Source: Gracilibacillus caseinilyticus
Lineage (GTDB): Bacteria > Bacillota > Bacilli > Bacillales > Amphibacillaceae
Length of the DNA: 64,000 bases
Assembly (NCBI RefSeq): GCF_022919115.1
Contig: NZ_CP095072.1
Location: 1,736,001 to 1,800,000 of the forward strand
Direction of reading: 5' to 3'
The position numbers were made by a program, and so were the translations under genes. The notes under the pieces were generated by a model that worked only from the letters and a program-made list of their open reading frames with translations, searched no databases and was not told where the DNA came from. This document shows positions 53,553 to 64,000 of this stretch, in pieces (position 1 is the stretch's first letter; each line of letters starts with the position of its first letter).

Positions 53553-54701
53553 ATGAAGATTACCAATATTGAAACATTTATCGTACCGCCAAGATGGTGC
53601 TTTGTAAAAGTAGAAACCGACGAAGGAATTACTGGCTGGGGAGAGCCAGTCGTAGAAGGGAAAGCAGCTACTGTCGAAACGGCGGTACAAGAGCTGTCAG
53701 AATTTTTAATTGGAAAAGATCCACTGAACATTGAAGACCACTGGAATGTGATGTATCGTGCCGGGTTCTACCGTGGTGGTCCAATATTGATGAGTGCGAT
53801 TGCCGGATTGGATCAGGCTTTATGGGATATAAAGGGTAAATATTTCAATGCTCCTGTTTATCAGCTTTTAGGTGGTGCTTGTCGGGAATCCATTCGTGTG
53901 TATTCCTGGATTGGCGGTGACAGGCCAAGTGATGTTGGAGAGGCTGCTAAAAAAGTAGTCGATGCCGGCTTTACAGCAGTAAAAATGAACGGTACAGAAG
54001 AACTGCAATACGTAGACAGTTATGAAAAAATTGATCATGTGGTCGAAAGAATTGCTTCTGTCCGGGAAGCGGTTGGACCATACATCGGTATTGGCATTGA
54101 TTTTCATGGAAGGGTTCACAAACCGATGGCCAAAATACTTGCCAAAGAATTAGAAGTATTTCGTCCCATGTTTATAGAGGAGCCTGTTTTGCCGGAAAAT
54201 AATGAAGCGTTAGCCGAAATATCCAAGCATACTTGCATTCCGATTGCGACTGGCGAACGGATGTATTCACGCTGGGATTTTAAACCGTTATTTGAAGCAG
54301 GTTATGCCGATATTATTCAACCTGATCTATCACATGCTGGTGGTATTACGGAAGTGAAGAAGATTGCCTCGATGGCGGAAGCTTATGATGTCGCGGTTGC
54401 ACCACACTGTCCATTAGGTCCAATTGCACTTGCTGCCTGCTTACAGATGGATGCAACGGCTCATAACGCTTTTATTCAGGAGCAAAGCCTAGGCATTCAC
54501 TATAATAAAGGAAATGATCTGCTAGATTATATAACTGATCACTCTGTTTTCCATTATCAAGATGGACACGTGAAGATTCCGCAAGGACCAGGGTTAGGAA
54601 TTGAAATAAACGAAGAAAAGGTAAAAGAATTAGCGAAAACGGGACATAAATGGCGTAATCCAGTATGGCGTCATCAGGATGGAACCGTAGCAGAATGGTA
54701 A
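53553..54701 (+). CDS. dgoD: D-galactonate dehydratase
   Basis: The 382-residue enolase-superfamily enzyme converts D-galactonate to 2-keto-3-deoxygalactonate. Motifs in order are [47 protein letters not shown], metal ligands in [16 protein letters not shown] and [10 protein letters not shown], then [14 protein letters not shown] and the catalytic His in [11 protein letters not shown]. This pattern and the C-terminal [16 protein letters not shown] fit DgoD better than other mandelate-racemase relatives. It starts after AAGGAG. Confidence 0.93.
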   Translation: MKITNIETFIVPPRWCFVKVETDEGITGWGEPVVEGKAATVETAVQELSEFLIGKDPLNIEDHWNVMYRAGFYRGGPILMSAIAGLDQALWDIKGKYFNAPVYQLLGGACRESIRVYSWIGGDRPSDVGEAAKKVVDAGFTAVKMNGTEELQYVDSYEKIDHVVERIASVREAVGPYIGIGIDFHGRVHKPMAKILAKELEVFRPMFIEEPVLPENNEALAEISKHTCIPIATGERMYSRWDFKPLFEAGYADIIQPDLSHAGGITEVKKIASMAEAYDVAVAPHCPLGPIALAACLQMDATAHNAFIQEQSLGIHYNKGNDLLDYITDHSVFHYQDGHVKIPQGPGLGIEINEEKVKELAKTGHKWRNPVWRHQDGTVAEW

Positions 54702-54713
54702 GGAGGTCGTATG

Positions 54714-55667
54714 ATGGATGTCGTAACAATAGGTGAAACGATGGCCCTGTTCACTCCAGAAACGCAAGGGAAGATGCGCTATTCGTCCTACTTTTCCCGG
54801 AAGTTCGCCGGAGCAGAAACGAATGTAGCGATTGGATTAGAACGGTTGGGGTTCAATGCTGGATGGATCAGCAAGGTTGGCGATGATGAGTTGGGCAAAG
54901 CACTTCTCTCCTTCGTTCGCGGAGAAGGGGTCGATGTCTCTTCTGTAACAACGGATGACCGGGCACAAACTGGTCTATATTTTAAAGAGCTGCGAACAGA
55001 GAATGATGTCAGGGTCTACTATTATCGTGCGGGATCGGCAGCGAGCAGAATAGCACCCGACAATATTAAGGAAGACTATATTGCGAATGCGAAATACCTT
55101 CACCTTACAGGGATCACGTCAGCCTTAAGCGAGAGCTGTCATCAGGCGGTATTACAAGCGATACAATATGCTAAAAAACATCAGGTGACGATTGTGTTTG
55201 ACCCGAACATTCGAGAGAAATTATGGCCATCCAAAGAAAAAGCGAAAGAAGTACTCTTACAGCTGTCGGCTCTAGCGGATGTTGTTTTGCCGGGTATAAG
55301 TGAAGCGAAATACCTTTTTGGCGAACAGGAATTGGCCGAATACGGCAGACTGTTTATCGAGAATGGTGCCTCTACCGTTATTTTGAAAGAAGGAAGCAAG
55401 GGGGCTCATTATTTTTCTGAAAAAGAGAGTGGATTTGTCCCGAGTTATCCGGTGGATCGAGTGGTTGACCCAATTGGGGCAGGAGACGGCTTTGCGGCAG
55501 GAGTACTTTCTGGTTTATTGGAAAGCATGCCTCTAAAGCGAGCAATCGCCAGAGGCAACGCGACCGGAGCGATGGTGACGATGGTCAATGGAGATGTCGA
55601 AGGGTTGCCAGATGTAGAGGAAATCGCCCATTTTATGAAAAAAGACAAAGAGGATGTTAATCGGTAA
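54714..55667 (+). CDS. kdgK: 2-keto-3-deoxy sugar acid kinase (PfkB family)
   Basis: The 317-residue PfkB kinase has VVTIGETMALFTPE and the substrate motif FAGAETNVAIGLERLG near the N-terminus. YYYRAGSAAS and FDPNIREKLW are typical of KDG kinases, and PIGAGDGFAAGVL holds the catalytic Asp. It would phosphorylate 2-keto-3-deoxygalactonate (or gluconate) made by DgoD. ATG 54714 has a seven-base spacing to GGAGG; ATG 54711 is possible. Specificity for galactonate versus gluconate derivatives cannot be told from sequence. Confidence 0.9.
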   Translation: MDVVTIGETMALFTPETQGKMRYSSYFSRKFAGAETNVAIGLERLGFNAGWISKVGDDELGKALLSFVRGEGVDVSSVTTDDRAQTGLYFKELRTENDVRVYYYRAGSAASRIAPDNIKEDYIANAKYLHLTGITSALSESCHQAVLQAIQYAKKHQVTIVFDPNIREKLWPSKEKAKEVLLQLSALADVVLPGISEAKYLFGEQELAEYGRLFIENGASTVILKEGSKGAHYFSEKESGFVPSYPVDRVVDPIGAGDGFAAGVLSGLLESMPLKRAIARGNATGAMVTMVNGDVEGLPDVEEIAHFMKKDKEDVNR

Positions 55668-55681
55668 GGAGGGAAACAAAA

Positions 55682-56305
55682 ATGGAAACCTTGCAAAACA
55701 TTTATCAGCATAAATTAGTGGCGATCATCCGCGGTGTTGCACCTAAGGATGTTATGGATGTTACGAAGGCTTTGTATGAAGGCGGTATCAGAACGTTGGA
55801 AATTACCGCAGATACGCCGAAAGTATTGGAGATAATTGAAAAGGTAAGAACAGAATTCCATGATGAAATGATTGTCGGTGCTGGAACGGTATTGGACGCG
55901 GAGACAGCACGTGCTGCTATCATGGCAGGTTCACAGTTTATCTTTTCGCCAACGGTAGACATCGATACGATTAAGCTAACCAAAAGGTATGGTGTGGTCA
56001 GCATTCCAGGGGCGATGACCCCCACTGAAATACTAACAGCTTATGAAAATGGCGGGGATTTGATTAAAGTATTTCCTGCTACCATTTTAGGTCCAACCTA
56101 TTTGAAAGACATTAAAGGACCGATGCCTCATATTCCGTTAATGCCAACAGGTGGTGTTAATCTCGATAATATCTCGGATTACTTTAAAGTAGGTGCCAAA
56201 GCAGCAGGGCTTGGCAGTGCGTTAGTACGTGGACAGGACAGCTATTCAGCAGCGGATCTTCAGGCATTAACAGCAAGAGCACAACAATTTACAGCAAAAC
56301 TGTAA
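55682..56305 (+). CDS. eda: KDPG/KDPGal aldolase
   Basis: The 207-residue class I aldolase has catalytic Glu40 in LEITADTP and the Schiff-base Lys129 in GGDLIKVFPA. VGAGTVLDAETARAAIMAG, PGAMTPTEILTAYENG and MPTGGVNLDNISDYF are family motifs. It splits the phosphorylated keto-deoxy acid to pyruvate and glyceraldehyde 3-phosphate, completing the pathway from galactonate. Start after TAAGGAGG. Confidence 0.93.
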   Translation: METLQNIYQHKLVAIIRGVAPKDVMDVTKALYEGGIRTLEITADTPKVLEIIEKVRTEFHDEMIVGAGTVLDAETARAAIMAGSQFIFSPTVDIDTIKLTKRYGVVSIPGAMTPTEILTAYENGGDLIKVFPATILGPTYLKDIKGPMPHIPLMPTGGVNLDNISDYFKVGAKAAGLGSALVRGQDSYSAADLQALTARAQQFTAKL

Positions 56306-56312
56306 GTGCGTA

Positions 56313-59587
<3,275 letters not shown>

Positions 59588-59594
59588 ATTTTAA

Positions 59595-59699
59595 GGCCAC
59601 TTATCGCGGTTTTATGGTCACTTTTGGTCGTTTAATGGCCACTTTTCCGTTTATTATGGCCACTTTCAGCAACTTAATGGCCACTTTTCATGGCCACTT
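59595..59699. repeat. 21-bp phased GGCCACTT array
   Basis: GGCCACTT or GGTCACTT occurs at 59595, 59616, 59637, 59658 and 59679, each exactly 21 bp apart, with a sixth copy at 59692. Between them lie T-rich spacers, mostly ending TTTAT or TTAAT. It lies between the lacZ stop and the shared terminator. Confidence 0.85.
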
Positions 59700-59708
59700 A
59701 GCTAAAAA

Positions 59709-59740
59709 AATTCCCGCTTCCTAATGAGGAGCGGGAATTT
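59709..59740. terminator. Bidirectional terminator between lacZ and galM
   Basis: AATTCCCGCTTCC and GGAGCGGGAATT form a stem around TAATGA, with an A run on the left and TTTCTAT on the right. Confidence 0.9.
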
Positions 59741-59746
59741 CTATAT

Positions 59747-60793
59747 TTAGTCTATTGTATCAAAAGTGAAGGTTGTTTTCGTGAAATATTTTTCCCCTTT
59801 GTTTAGCCAAACAGATGGGAAGCCTTCATGATGAATCGAAGCTGGTGATGCTTGTGTTTCCAGGCAAAGACCAAGGTATCTTACTGATTCGCGCTCACGT
59901 AGTGCTAATCCTTCAGGAAGGTTATTAGATGTGTACATGACCACACCCGGTTGATCTGTTACAACTGATAACCGGCGTCCGCTGTTGTGATCAATGACTG
60001 CTGCATTTTCGCTGCTGTCTTGATCGAACAGGAAGTAATGATCATAGCCGTGATTGGCTACGAGATTTTGTTTGAAATCAGAAGTGACACCGTCTTTCAT
60101 CGGACGGCCCTCACGGAAATCATAAACAGATCCATCCACATCAAGGATGTTTCCAGTTGGAATTAGTTCCTCATCTAATTCTACAAATCTACTACTATCC
60201 AAACTTATCTCGTGATCTTGAATATCGGATTTTAGATTACCACTTAAATTAAAGTAACTGTGATTTGTTGTTGTTAATACTGTATCGTGATCAGAGATTC
60301 CTTCATACGTAATCGTAAAGGCATTTTCATTTGTTAAGGAATAGGTAACGTTCATATCCAAGTTTCCAGGGTAGCCATTTTCGCCGTCCTTACTATGAAG
60401 TGTTAGGGTTAAGCCAACTTCTTCATTATTCTCGAAAGGTGTAGTCGTCCAGATTGATTTATGAAAACCTGGTTCACCGCCATGAAGGTGATGTGCTCCT
60501 TCATTTTGAGGTAACGTATAGGTCTTGCCATTCATTTCGAATTGCGCTTTTTCAATTCGGCCAGCGACACGACCAATTAATGCACCGAAATAGCCTGGAT
60601 TTTCAAGGTAATCGGTATAATTGTCAAAGCCGATTACGACATTTTCCAGGTTGCCTTCACGGTCAGGGGCAAGAATTTTTGTAATAATTCCGCCAAAATT
60701 AAGAATGGAAACAGCCATTCCGTTATCATTGACAAGCGTAAATTCCTTCCATTGCTGATCTTGTACGTCGATTACTTCTGTTTTTACTTCCAT
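59747..60793 (-). CDS. galM: Galactose mutarotase (aldose 1-epimerase)
   Basis: The 348-residue beta-sandwich enzyme interconverts the galactose anomers. Motifs are GGIITKILAPDREGNLENV, GRVAGRIEKAQF, the catalytic His in TTNHSYFNLSG, a second His in NHGYDHYFLFD and the base Glu in LCLETQASPASIH. No signal peptide. It is the last gene of galK-galE-galT-galM and starts 20 bp after galT with AGGAGGACC. Confidence 0.95.
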   Translation of the reverse strand: MEVKTEVIDVQDQQWKEFTLVNDNGMAVSILNFGGIITKILAPDREGNLENVVIGFDNYTDYLENPGYFGALIGRVAGRIEKAQFEMNGKTYTLPQNEGAHHLHGGEPGFHKSIWTTTPFENNEEVGLTLTLHSKDGENGYPGNLDMNVTYSLTNENAFTITYEGISDHDTVLTTTNHSYFNLSGNLKSDIQDHEISLDSSRFVELDEELIPTGNILDVDGSVYDFREGRPMKDGVTSDFKQNLVANHGYDHYFLFDQDSSENAAVIDHNSGRRLSVVTDQPGVVMYTSNNLPEGLALRERESVRYLGLCLETQASPASIHHEGFPSVWLNKGEKYFTKTTFTFDTID

Positions 60794-60812
60794 TATCCGG
60801 TCCTCCTACTGC

Positions 60813-62306
60813 TTATGCTTCGTTTAGATGTGACAGAAATCGTTTGAATGCGGTGCGTCCTGCAGTATCTGTTTTGTATACACCTGCATCTTCTAATACT
60901 CGGGCAAATTTCTTTCCTAATTCATCCTCGACGATTTTGTCCACGTTTGCTTCGGTAATGCTTTCAAAACTATCCTTTATTGATTGTACCCAATTCGCAT
61001 GATAGTCTGCAACCGTTATCGTTTCATCCAGCAGATGTTGTTTAATAATCTCTAACTCATCTTTGAGACGAGGAGGTAATACAGCAAGTCCCATAACCTC
61101 AATTAATCCGATGTTTTCTTTTTTGATATGGTGAACGTCTTCATGTGGGTGGAAAATACCCATTGGATGTTCGTCAGTGGTGCGATTGTTACGAAGCACA
61201 AGGTCCATTTCAAATTGTCCATTTCGCTTACGAGCGATTGGCGTAATCGTATTATGTGGTGTTGTGTCGGTATATGCGAGTATATCTGCATCCGGATCAC
61301 TATAGTCACGCCATTTTTGTAAAATATAATCGGATGCCTCGACTAACTTGTGGCGGTCTTGGTGACGCAGGCGAATGACCGATAATGGCCATTTCACTAC
61401 AACTGCTTTGACATCGGAAAAAGCACCCAAATCAAAGGCGAATTCTTCTTCTGCATCCGTCATTGCAAAGGTATAATGTCCGCCCTGATAATGGTCATGC
61501 GACAGGATGCTGCCGCCAACAATCGGTAAGTCAGCATTGGAACCAACGAAATAATGTGGGAACTTCTCCACAAAAGCGGTCAGCCTTGCGAAAGAATTCC
61601 AATCGATTTTCATTGGTCGGTGTTCCCGTGCAAAAATGATACTGTGTTCATTGTAATAAACGTACGGTGAATATTGTAAGAACCAGGACTCATCTTCTAA
61701 CGGAACTTCAATGATTCGGTGGTTCGAGCGGGCTGGGTGACCAATCCGTCCGACATAACCTTCGTTCTCTGCACAAAGCAAACATTTTGGATAGGCGCTA
61801 TCCTGTTTCATTTCTTTTTCGCGTCTTATTTGTTCTGGGTCTTTTTCCGGCTTTGATAAGTTTATTGTGATATCTAACTCTCCATAGGCGGAAGGCGTTT
61901 TGAACTGAATATTATGGGCAATTCGCTTTGTTTGGATATAATTACTGTCTTTGCTTAGTTGGTAAAAATAATCGGTAGCAGCTTCTGCTGAATCTTGATA
62001 TTTCTGATAGAAAGCAGCATTAATTTCGGATGGTTTCGACAGGAAGGCATCCATTATTTTGGCTGTAAGCTGCTCCCGTTCATCCAGTAATCCTTCGATT
62101 AATTGCTTTTCTACTGCGAGATCCGCTAACTTCTCCAAGACGTCAGGAATGTCCAGCTCTAGTGCTGGAGCATCCTCCTGATAAGCTACTTCTTCTAAAA
62201 TTCCTAGTACCTGATTACGGGAGTAGATTCGATCACTTGCTTCAATTAGTTCTTTTTCGACGGCTTTGTCTACTAAGGTGTTTACTAAATTTGTAATCTC
62301 TGCCAT
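60813..62306 (-). CDS. galT: UDP-glucose-hexose-1-phosphate uridylyltransferase (Bacillota type)
   Basis: The 497-residue Leloir enzyme transfers UMP between UDP-glucose and galactose 1-phosphate. It is the long Gram-positive GalT form, with an N-terminal helical extension (ITNLVNTLVDKAVEKELIE). The core has NHRIIEVPLEDESWFLQYSP, VGGSILSHDHYQGGHYTF and RNNRTTDEHPMGIFHPHED. Start 62306 is chosen for AAGGAGG just before it; the frame is open to 62354. It begins two bases after the galE stop. Confidence 0.95.
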   Translation of the reverse strand: MAEITNLVNTLVDKAVEKELIEASDRIYSRNQVLGILEEVAYQEDAPALELDIPDVLEKLADLAVEKQLIEGLLDEREQLTAKIMDAFLSKPSEINAAFYQKYQDSAEAATDYFYQLSKDSNYIQTKRIAHNIQFKTPSAYGELDITINLSKPEKDPEQIRREKEMKQDSAYPKCLLCAENEGYVGRIGHPARSNHRIIEVPLEDESWFLQYSPYVYYNEHSIIFAREHRPMKIDWNSFARLTAFVEKFPHYFVGSNADLPIVGGSILSHDHYQGGHYTFAMTDAEEEFAFDLGAFSDVKAVVVKWPLSVIRLRHQDRHKLVEASDYILQKWRDYSDPDADILAYTDTTPHNTITPIARKRNGQFEMDLVLRNNRTTDEHPMGIFHPHEDVHHIKKENIGLIEVMGLAVLPPRLKDELEIIKQHLLDETITVADYHANWVQSIKDSFESITEANVDKIVEDELGKKFARVLEDAGVYKTDTAGRTAFKRFLSHLNEA

Positions 62307-62308
62307 CC

Positions 62309-63301
62309 TTAATCCTCCTTGTAACCATGTGGGTTTGCCTGATGCCAGTTCCAAGCATCTGTTAAAATGCGGTCAATATCCGTTCGCCTAGGATTCCAGC
62401 CGAGAATTCGTTTTGCTTTGTCCGAAGCAGCGATCAACGTACTAGGATCACCAGCTCTTCTTGGTGCTACGACGGCAGGAATTTCATGATTCGTTACTTT
62501 ACGAGCGGCATCGATAATTTCTTTTACTGAAAAGCCTTGGCTGCTTCCCAGGTTGAAGACGTTACTGTCTCCACCTTCTTTCAAGTATTTTAATGCAAGA
62601 ATATGGGCATCAATTAAATCCTCTACATGAATATAATCGCGGATACATGTGCCATCTTCTGTGTTATAGTCATCGCCAAATATCGAGATATGCTCACGTT
62701 GATTTAACGCTACTTGCAAGACGATCGGAATCAGATGAGTTTCCGGACGGTGATCTTCACCAATTTCACCTGTGCTGCGAGCTCCCGCCACATTAAAATA
62801 GCGTAGCGAAACAAATCGAGTACCGTGTGCCGCTTCGGTCCATTTCATCATTTTTTCCATTGTCAGCTTTGTCTCACCGTACGTGTTAGTCGGTTGTGTT
62901 GGCATCGTTTCGGTAATTGGTACTTGTTCAGGCTCTCCGTAAGTTGCTGCTGTCGAAGAGAAGACGATATGTTTAATGTCAAACTCGGTCATAGCTTGCA
63001 AAAGGACTTGTGTACCGTACACATTGTTATCAAAATATTTAAGCGGATTTTCCATGGATTCCCCGACTAATGAGTTTGCCGCAAAGTGAAGAACGCCATC
63101 GATCTGCTCGTGGCTGAACACTTCGCGAAGAAAATCGATATCACGAATATCTCCGTTATAGAAGGTTGCTTCTGGATGAATGGCACCTTCGTGTCCTGTT
63201 AACAAGTTATCAATCACCACTACCTCATATCCTTGATCCATTAATTGATAGACAGCATGGGAACCAATATATCCCGCTCCACCTAAAACTAAAATACGCA
63301 T
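62309..63301 (-). CDS. galE: UDP-glucose 4-epimerase
   Basis: The 330-residue short-chain dehydrogenase has the NAD-binding VLGGAGYIGSHAV at the N-terminus, FSSTAATYGEPEQVP with the catalytic Ser/Thr, and YxxxK in NTYGETKLTMEKM. SLRYFNVAGARSTGEIGEDH and GTCIRDYIHVEDL are GalE signatures. Start 63301 follows AAGGGGGAG; the upstream extension in this frame overlaps galK and is not real. It regenerates UDP-glucose in the Leloir cycle. Confidence 0.96.
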   Translation of the reverse strand: MRILVLGGAGYIGSHAVYQLMDQGYEVVVIDNLLTGHEGAIHPEATFYNGDIRDIDFLREVFSHEQIDGVLHFAANSLVGESMENPLKYFDNNVYGTQVLLQAMTEFDIKHIVFSSTAATYGEPEQVPITETMPTQPTNTYGETKLTMEKMMKWTEAAHGTRFVSLRYFNVAGARSTGEIGEDHRPETHLIPIVLQVALNQREHISIFGDDYNTEDGTCIRDYIHVEDLIDAHILALKYLKEGGDSNVFNLGSSQGFSVKEIIDAARKVTNHEIPAVVAPRRAGDPSTLIAASDKAKRILGWNPRRTDIDRILTDAWNWHQANPHGYKED

Positions 63302-63321
63302 CACAAACTCCCCCTTATTAT

Positions 63322-64000
63322 TTATAATGAAATTTCTTTCGCACCGTCGCCAATAGCGGCTACATAAAATATTGGCGCATAGCCTACTTTTTCCTGATAA
63401 GCTTTGTCGATCGCTGCTTTGACTTGTTCTACTTCTGTTTTTTCTACAATGGCAATGGCACAACCGCCAAAGCCAGCGCCTGTCATACGAGCACCGAGCA
63501 CACCTTCTTGCTGCCAGGCGGTGTCAGCGATGGTGTCCAGTTCCACACCTGTTACTTCATAATCATCACGTAATGAAATGTGTGATTGGTTGACGAGTTG
63601 GCCGAATGTTTCCAAATCGCCTTCTTTTAGCTTTTGTAATGCTTTAATGGTTCTTGCATTCTCGTATACGGCATGCTTAGCACGTTTTTGGTTGATGTCA
63701 CTCTTAATAAGGCCACGATTTTCTTCAAACTGTTCAGGTGTTAACTCACCCAGGCTTTTAATATCCAGTTTTGCTTGCAGATCTGCTAAAGCCTGCTCGC
63801 ATTGACTGCGGCGTTCATTGTATTTCGAGTCTGCTAATTCACGACGTTTGTTCGTATTGATAATAATAATGTCGTGTTGTTCTAACTGAATCGGTGCATA
63901 TTCATAATGTAGCGTATCACAATCTAATAACATAGCGTTATCTTTTTTGCCCATCCCAATTGCGAATTGATCCATGATACCACTGTTAACACCGATGTAT
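63322..64000 (-). CDS. galK: Galactokinase, C-terminal part (cut by window edge)
   Basis: About 226 residues are visible and the frame stays open to the window edge. It contains [20 protein letters not shown] (GHMP substrate region with the catalytic Asp), [14 protein letters not shown] and the C-terminal GHMP motif [17 protein letters not shown]. Galactokinase makes galactose 1-phosphate, the first Leloir step. It is 20 bp upstream of galE in the same operon. The promoter lies outside the window. Confidence 0.95.
   Translation of the reverse strand, partial: YIGVNSGIMDQFAIGMGKKDNAMLLDCDTLHYEYAPIQLEQHDIIIINTNKRRELADSKYNERRSQCEQALADLQAKLDIKSLGELTPEQFEENRGLIKSDINQKRAKHAVYENARTIKALQKLKEGDLETFGQLVNQSHISLRDDYEVTGVELDTIADTAWQQEGVLGARMTGAGFGGCAIAIVEKTEVEQVKAAIDKAYQEKVGYAPIFYVAAIGDGAKEISL

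Overview
The window is a low-GC Bacillota chromosome segment, most likely from a Bacillaceae genus such as Gracilibacillus or a relative (inferred from gene families, strong AGGAGG ribosome binding sites, YesM/YesN-type regulators and Bacillaceae-style dispersed repeats; I could not run a taxonomic search). It is dominated by uptake and breakdown of plant oligosaccharides, with housekeeping and stress genes between.

Layout. 1-1851: end of a GntR-type regulator operon with an ABC exporter. 1980-5487 (minus): phosphonate-type ABC importer phnD-phnC-phnE-phnE. 5764-9289: heterodimeric ABC exporter of the BmrC/BmrD type. 9374-11734: HelD-like RNA polymerase-associated helicase. 11780-13545: decaying zone with two copies of a small repeat (called R1), each beside a gene remnant, plus an aldo/keto reductase. 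13623-14328 (minus): TPP riboswitch and thiW. 14383-17434: MhqO-like dioxygenase under a perfect 18-bp palindrome, a HAD phosphatase and a DeoR regulator. 17560-25500: a xylo-oligosaccharide locus (YesM/YesN two-component system, ABC importer, GH52 beta-xylosidase). 25997-28612: YesL-family protein and adenine deaminase. 28667-35615 (minus): a second YesN/YesM plus ABC sugar importer of unknown substrate. 35969-39888: aldo/keto reductase, glutamate-synthase-like flavoprotein, ROK/XylR-type repressor.

40212-47833 is a galactan locus: AraC regulator, GanSPQ-like importer, a GH53 endo-galactanase without a signal peptide, and a GH42 beta-galactosidase. 48266-49597 holds three small membrane proteins and an acetyltransferase. 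49666-51034 is a complete IS256-family element whose ends and 8-bp target duplication can be read; it removed the stop codon of a SpoIIAA-like gene. 52685-59587 is an IclR-controlled galactonate operon (dgoD, KDG kinase, KDPG/KDPGal aldolase) followed by a GH2 beta-galactosidase. 59747-64000 (minus) is the Leloir set galK-galE-galT-galM.

Together, the imported galacto-oligosaccharides would be cut in the cytoplasm by GH53, GH42 and GH2 enzymes. Galactose then enters the Leloir pathway, and galactonate enters the phosphorylated 2-keto-3-deoxygalactonate route. Non-coding structure is rich: R1 (4 copies, about 190 bp when complete), R2 (152-153 bp, 2 copies), R3 (foldback elements starting TTCAAAAA, 2 copies), a Bacillaceae-type GAAAAGCG...GGAGCTAGACA repeat, a 51-bp tandem repeat, and a 21-bp phased GGCCACTT array. 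No tRNA, rRNA, CRISPR array or prophage was seen. I did not find a clearly new defence or enzymatic system; the most unusual items are the repeats, the IS junction and the apparently cytoplasmic galactanase.
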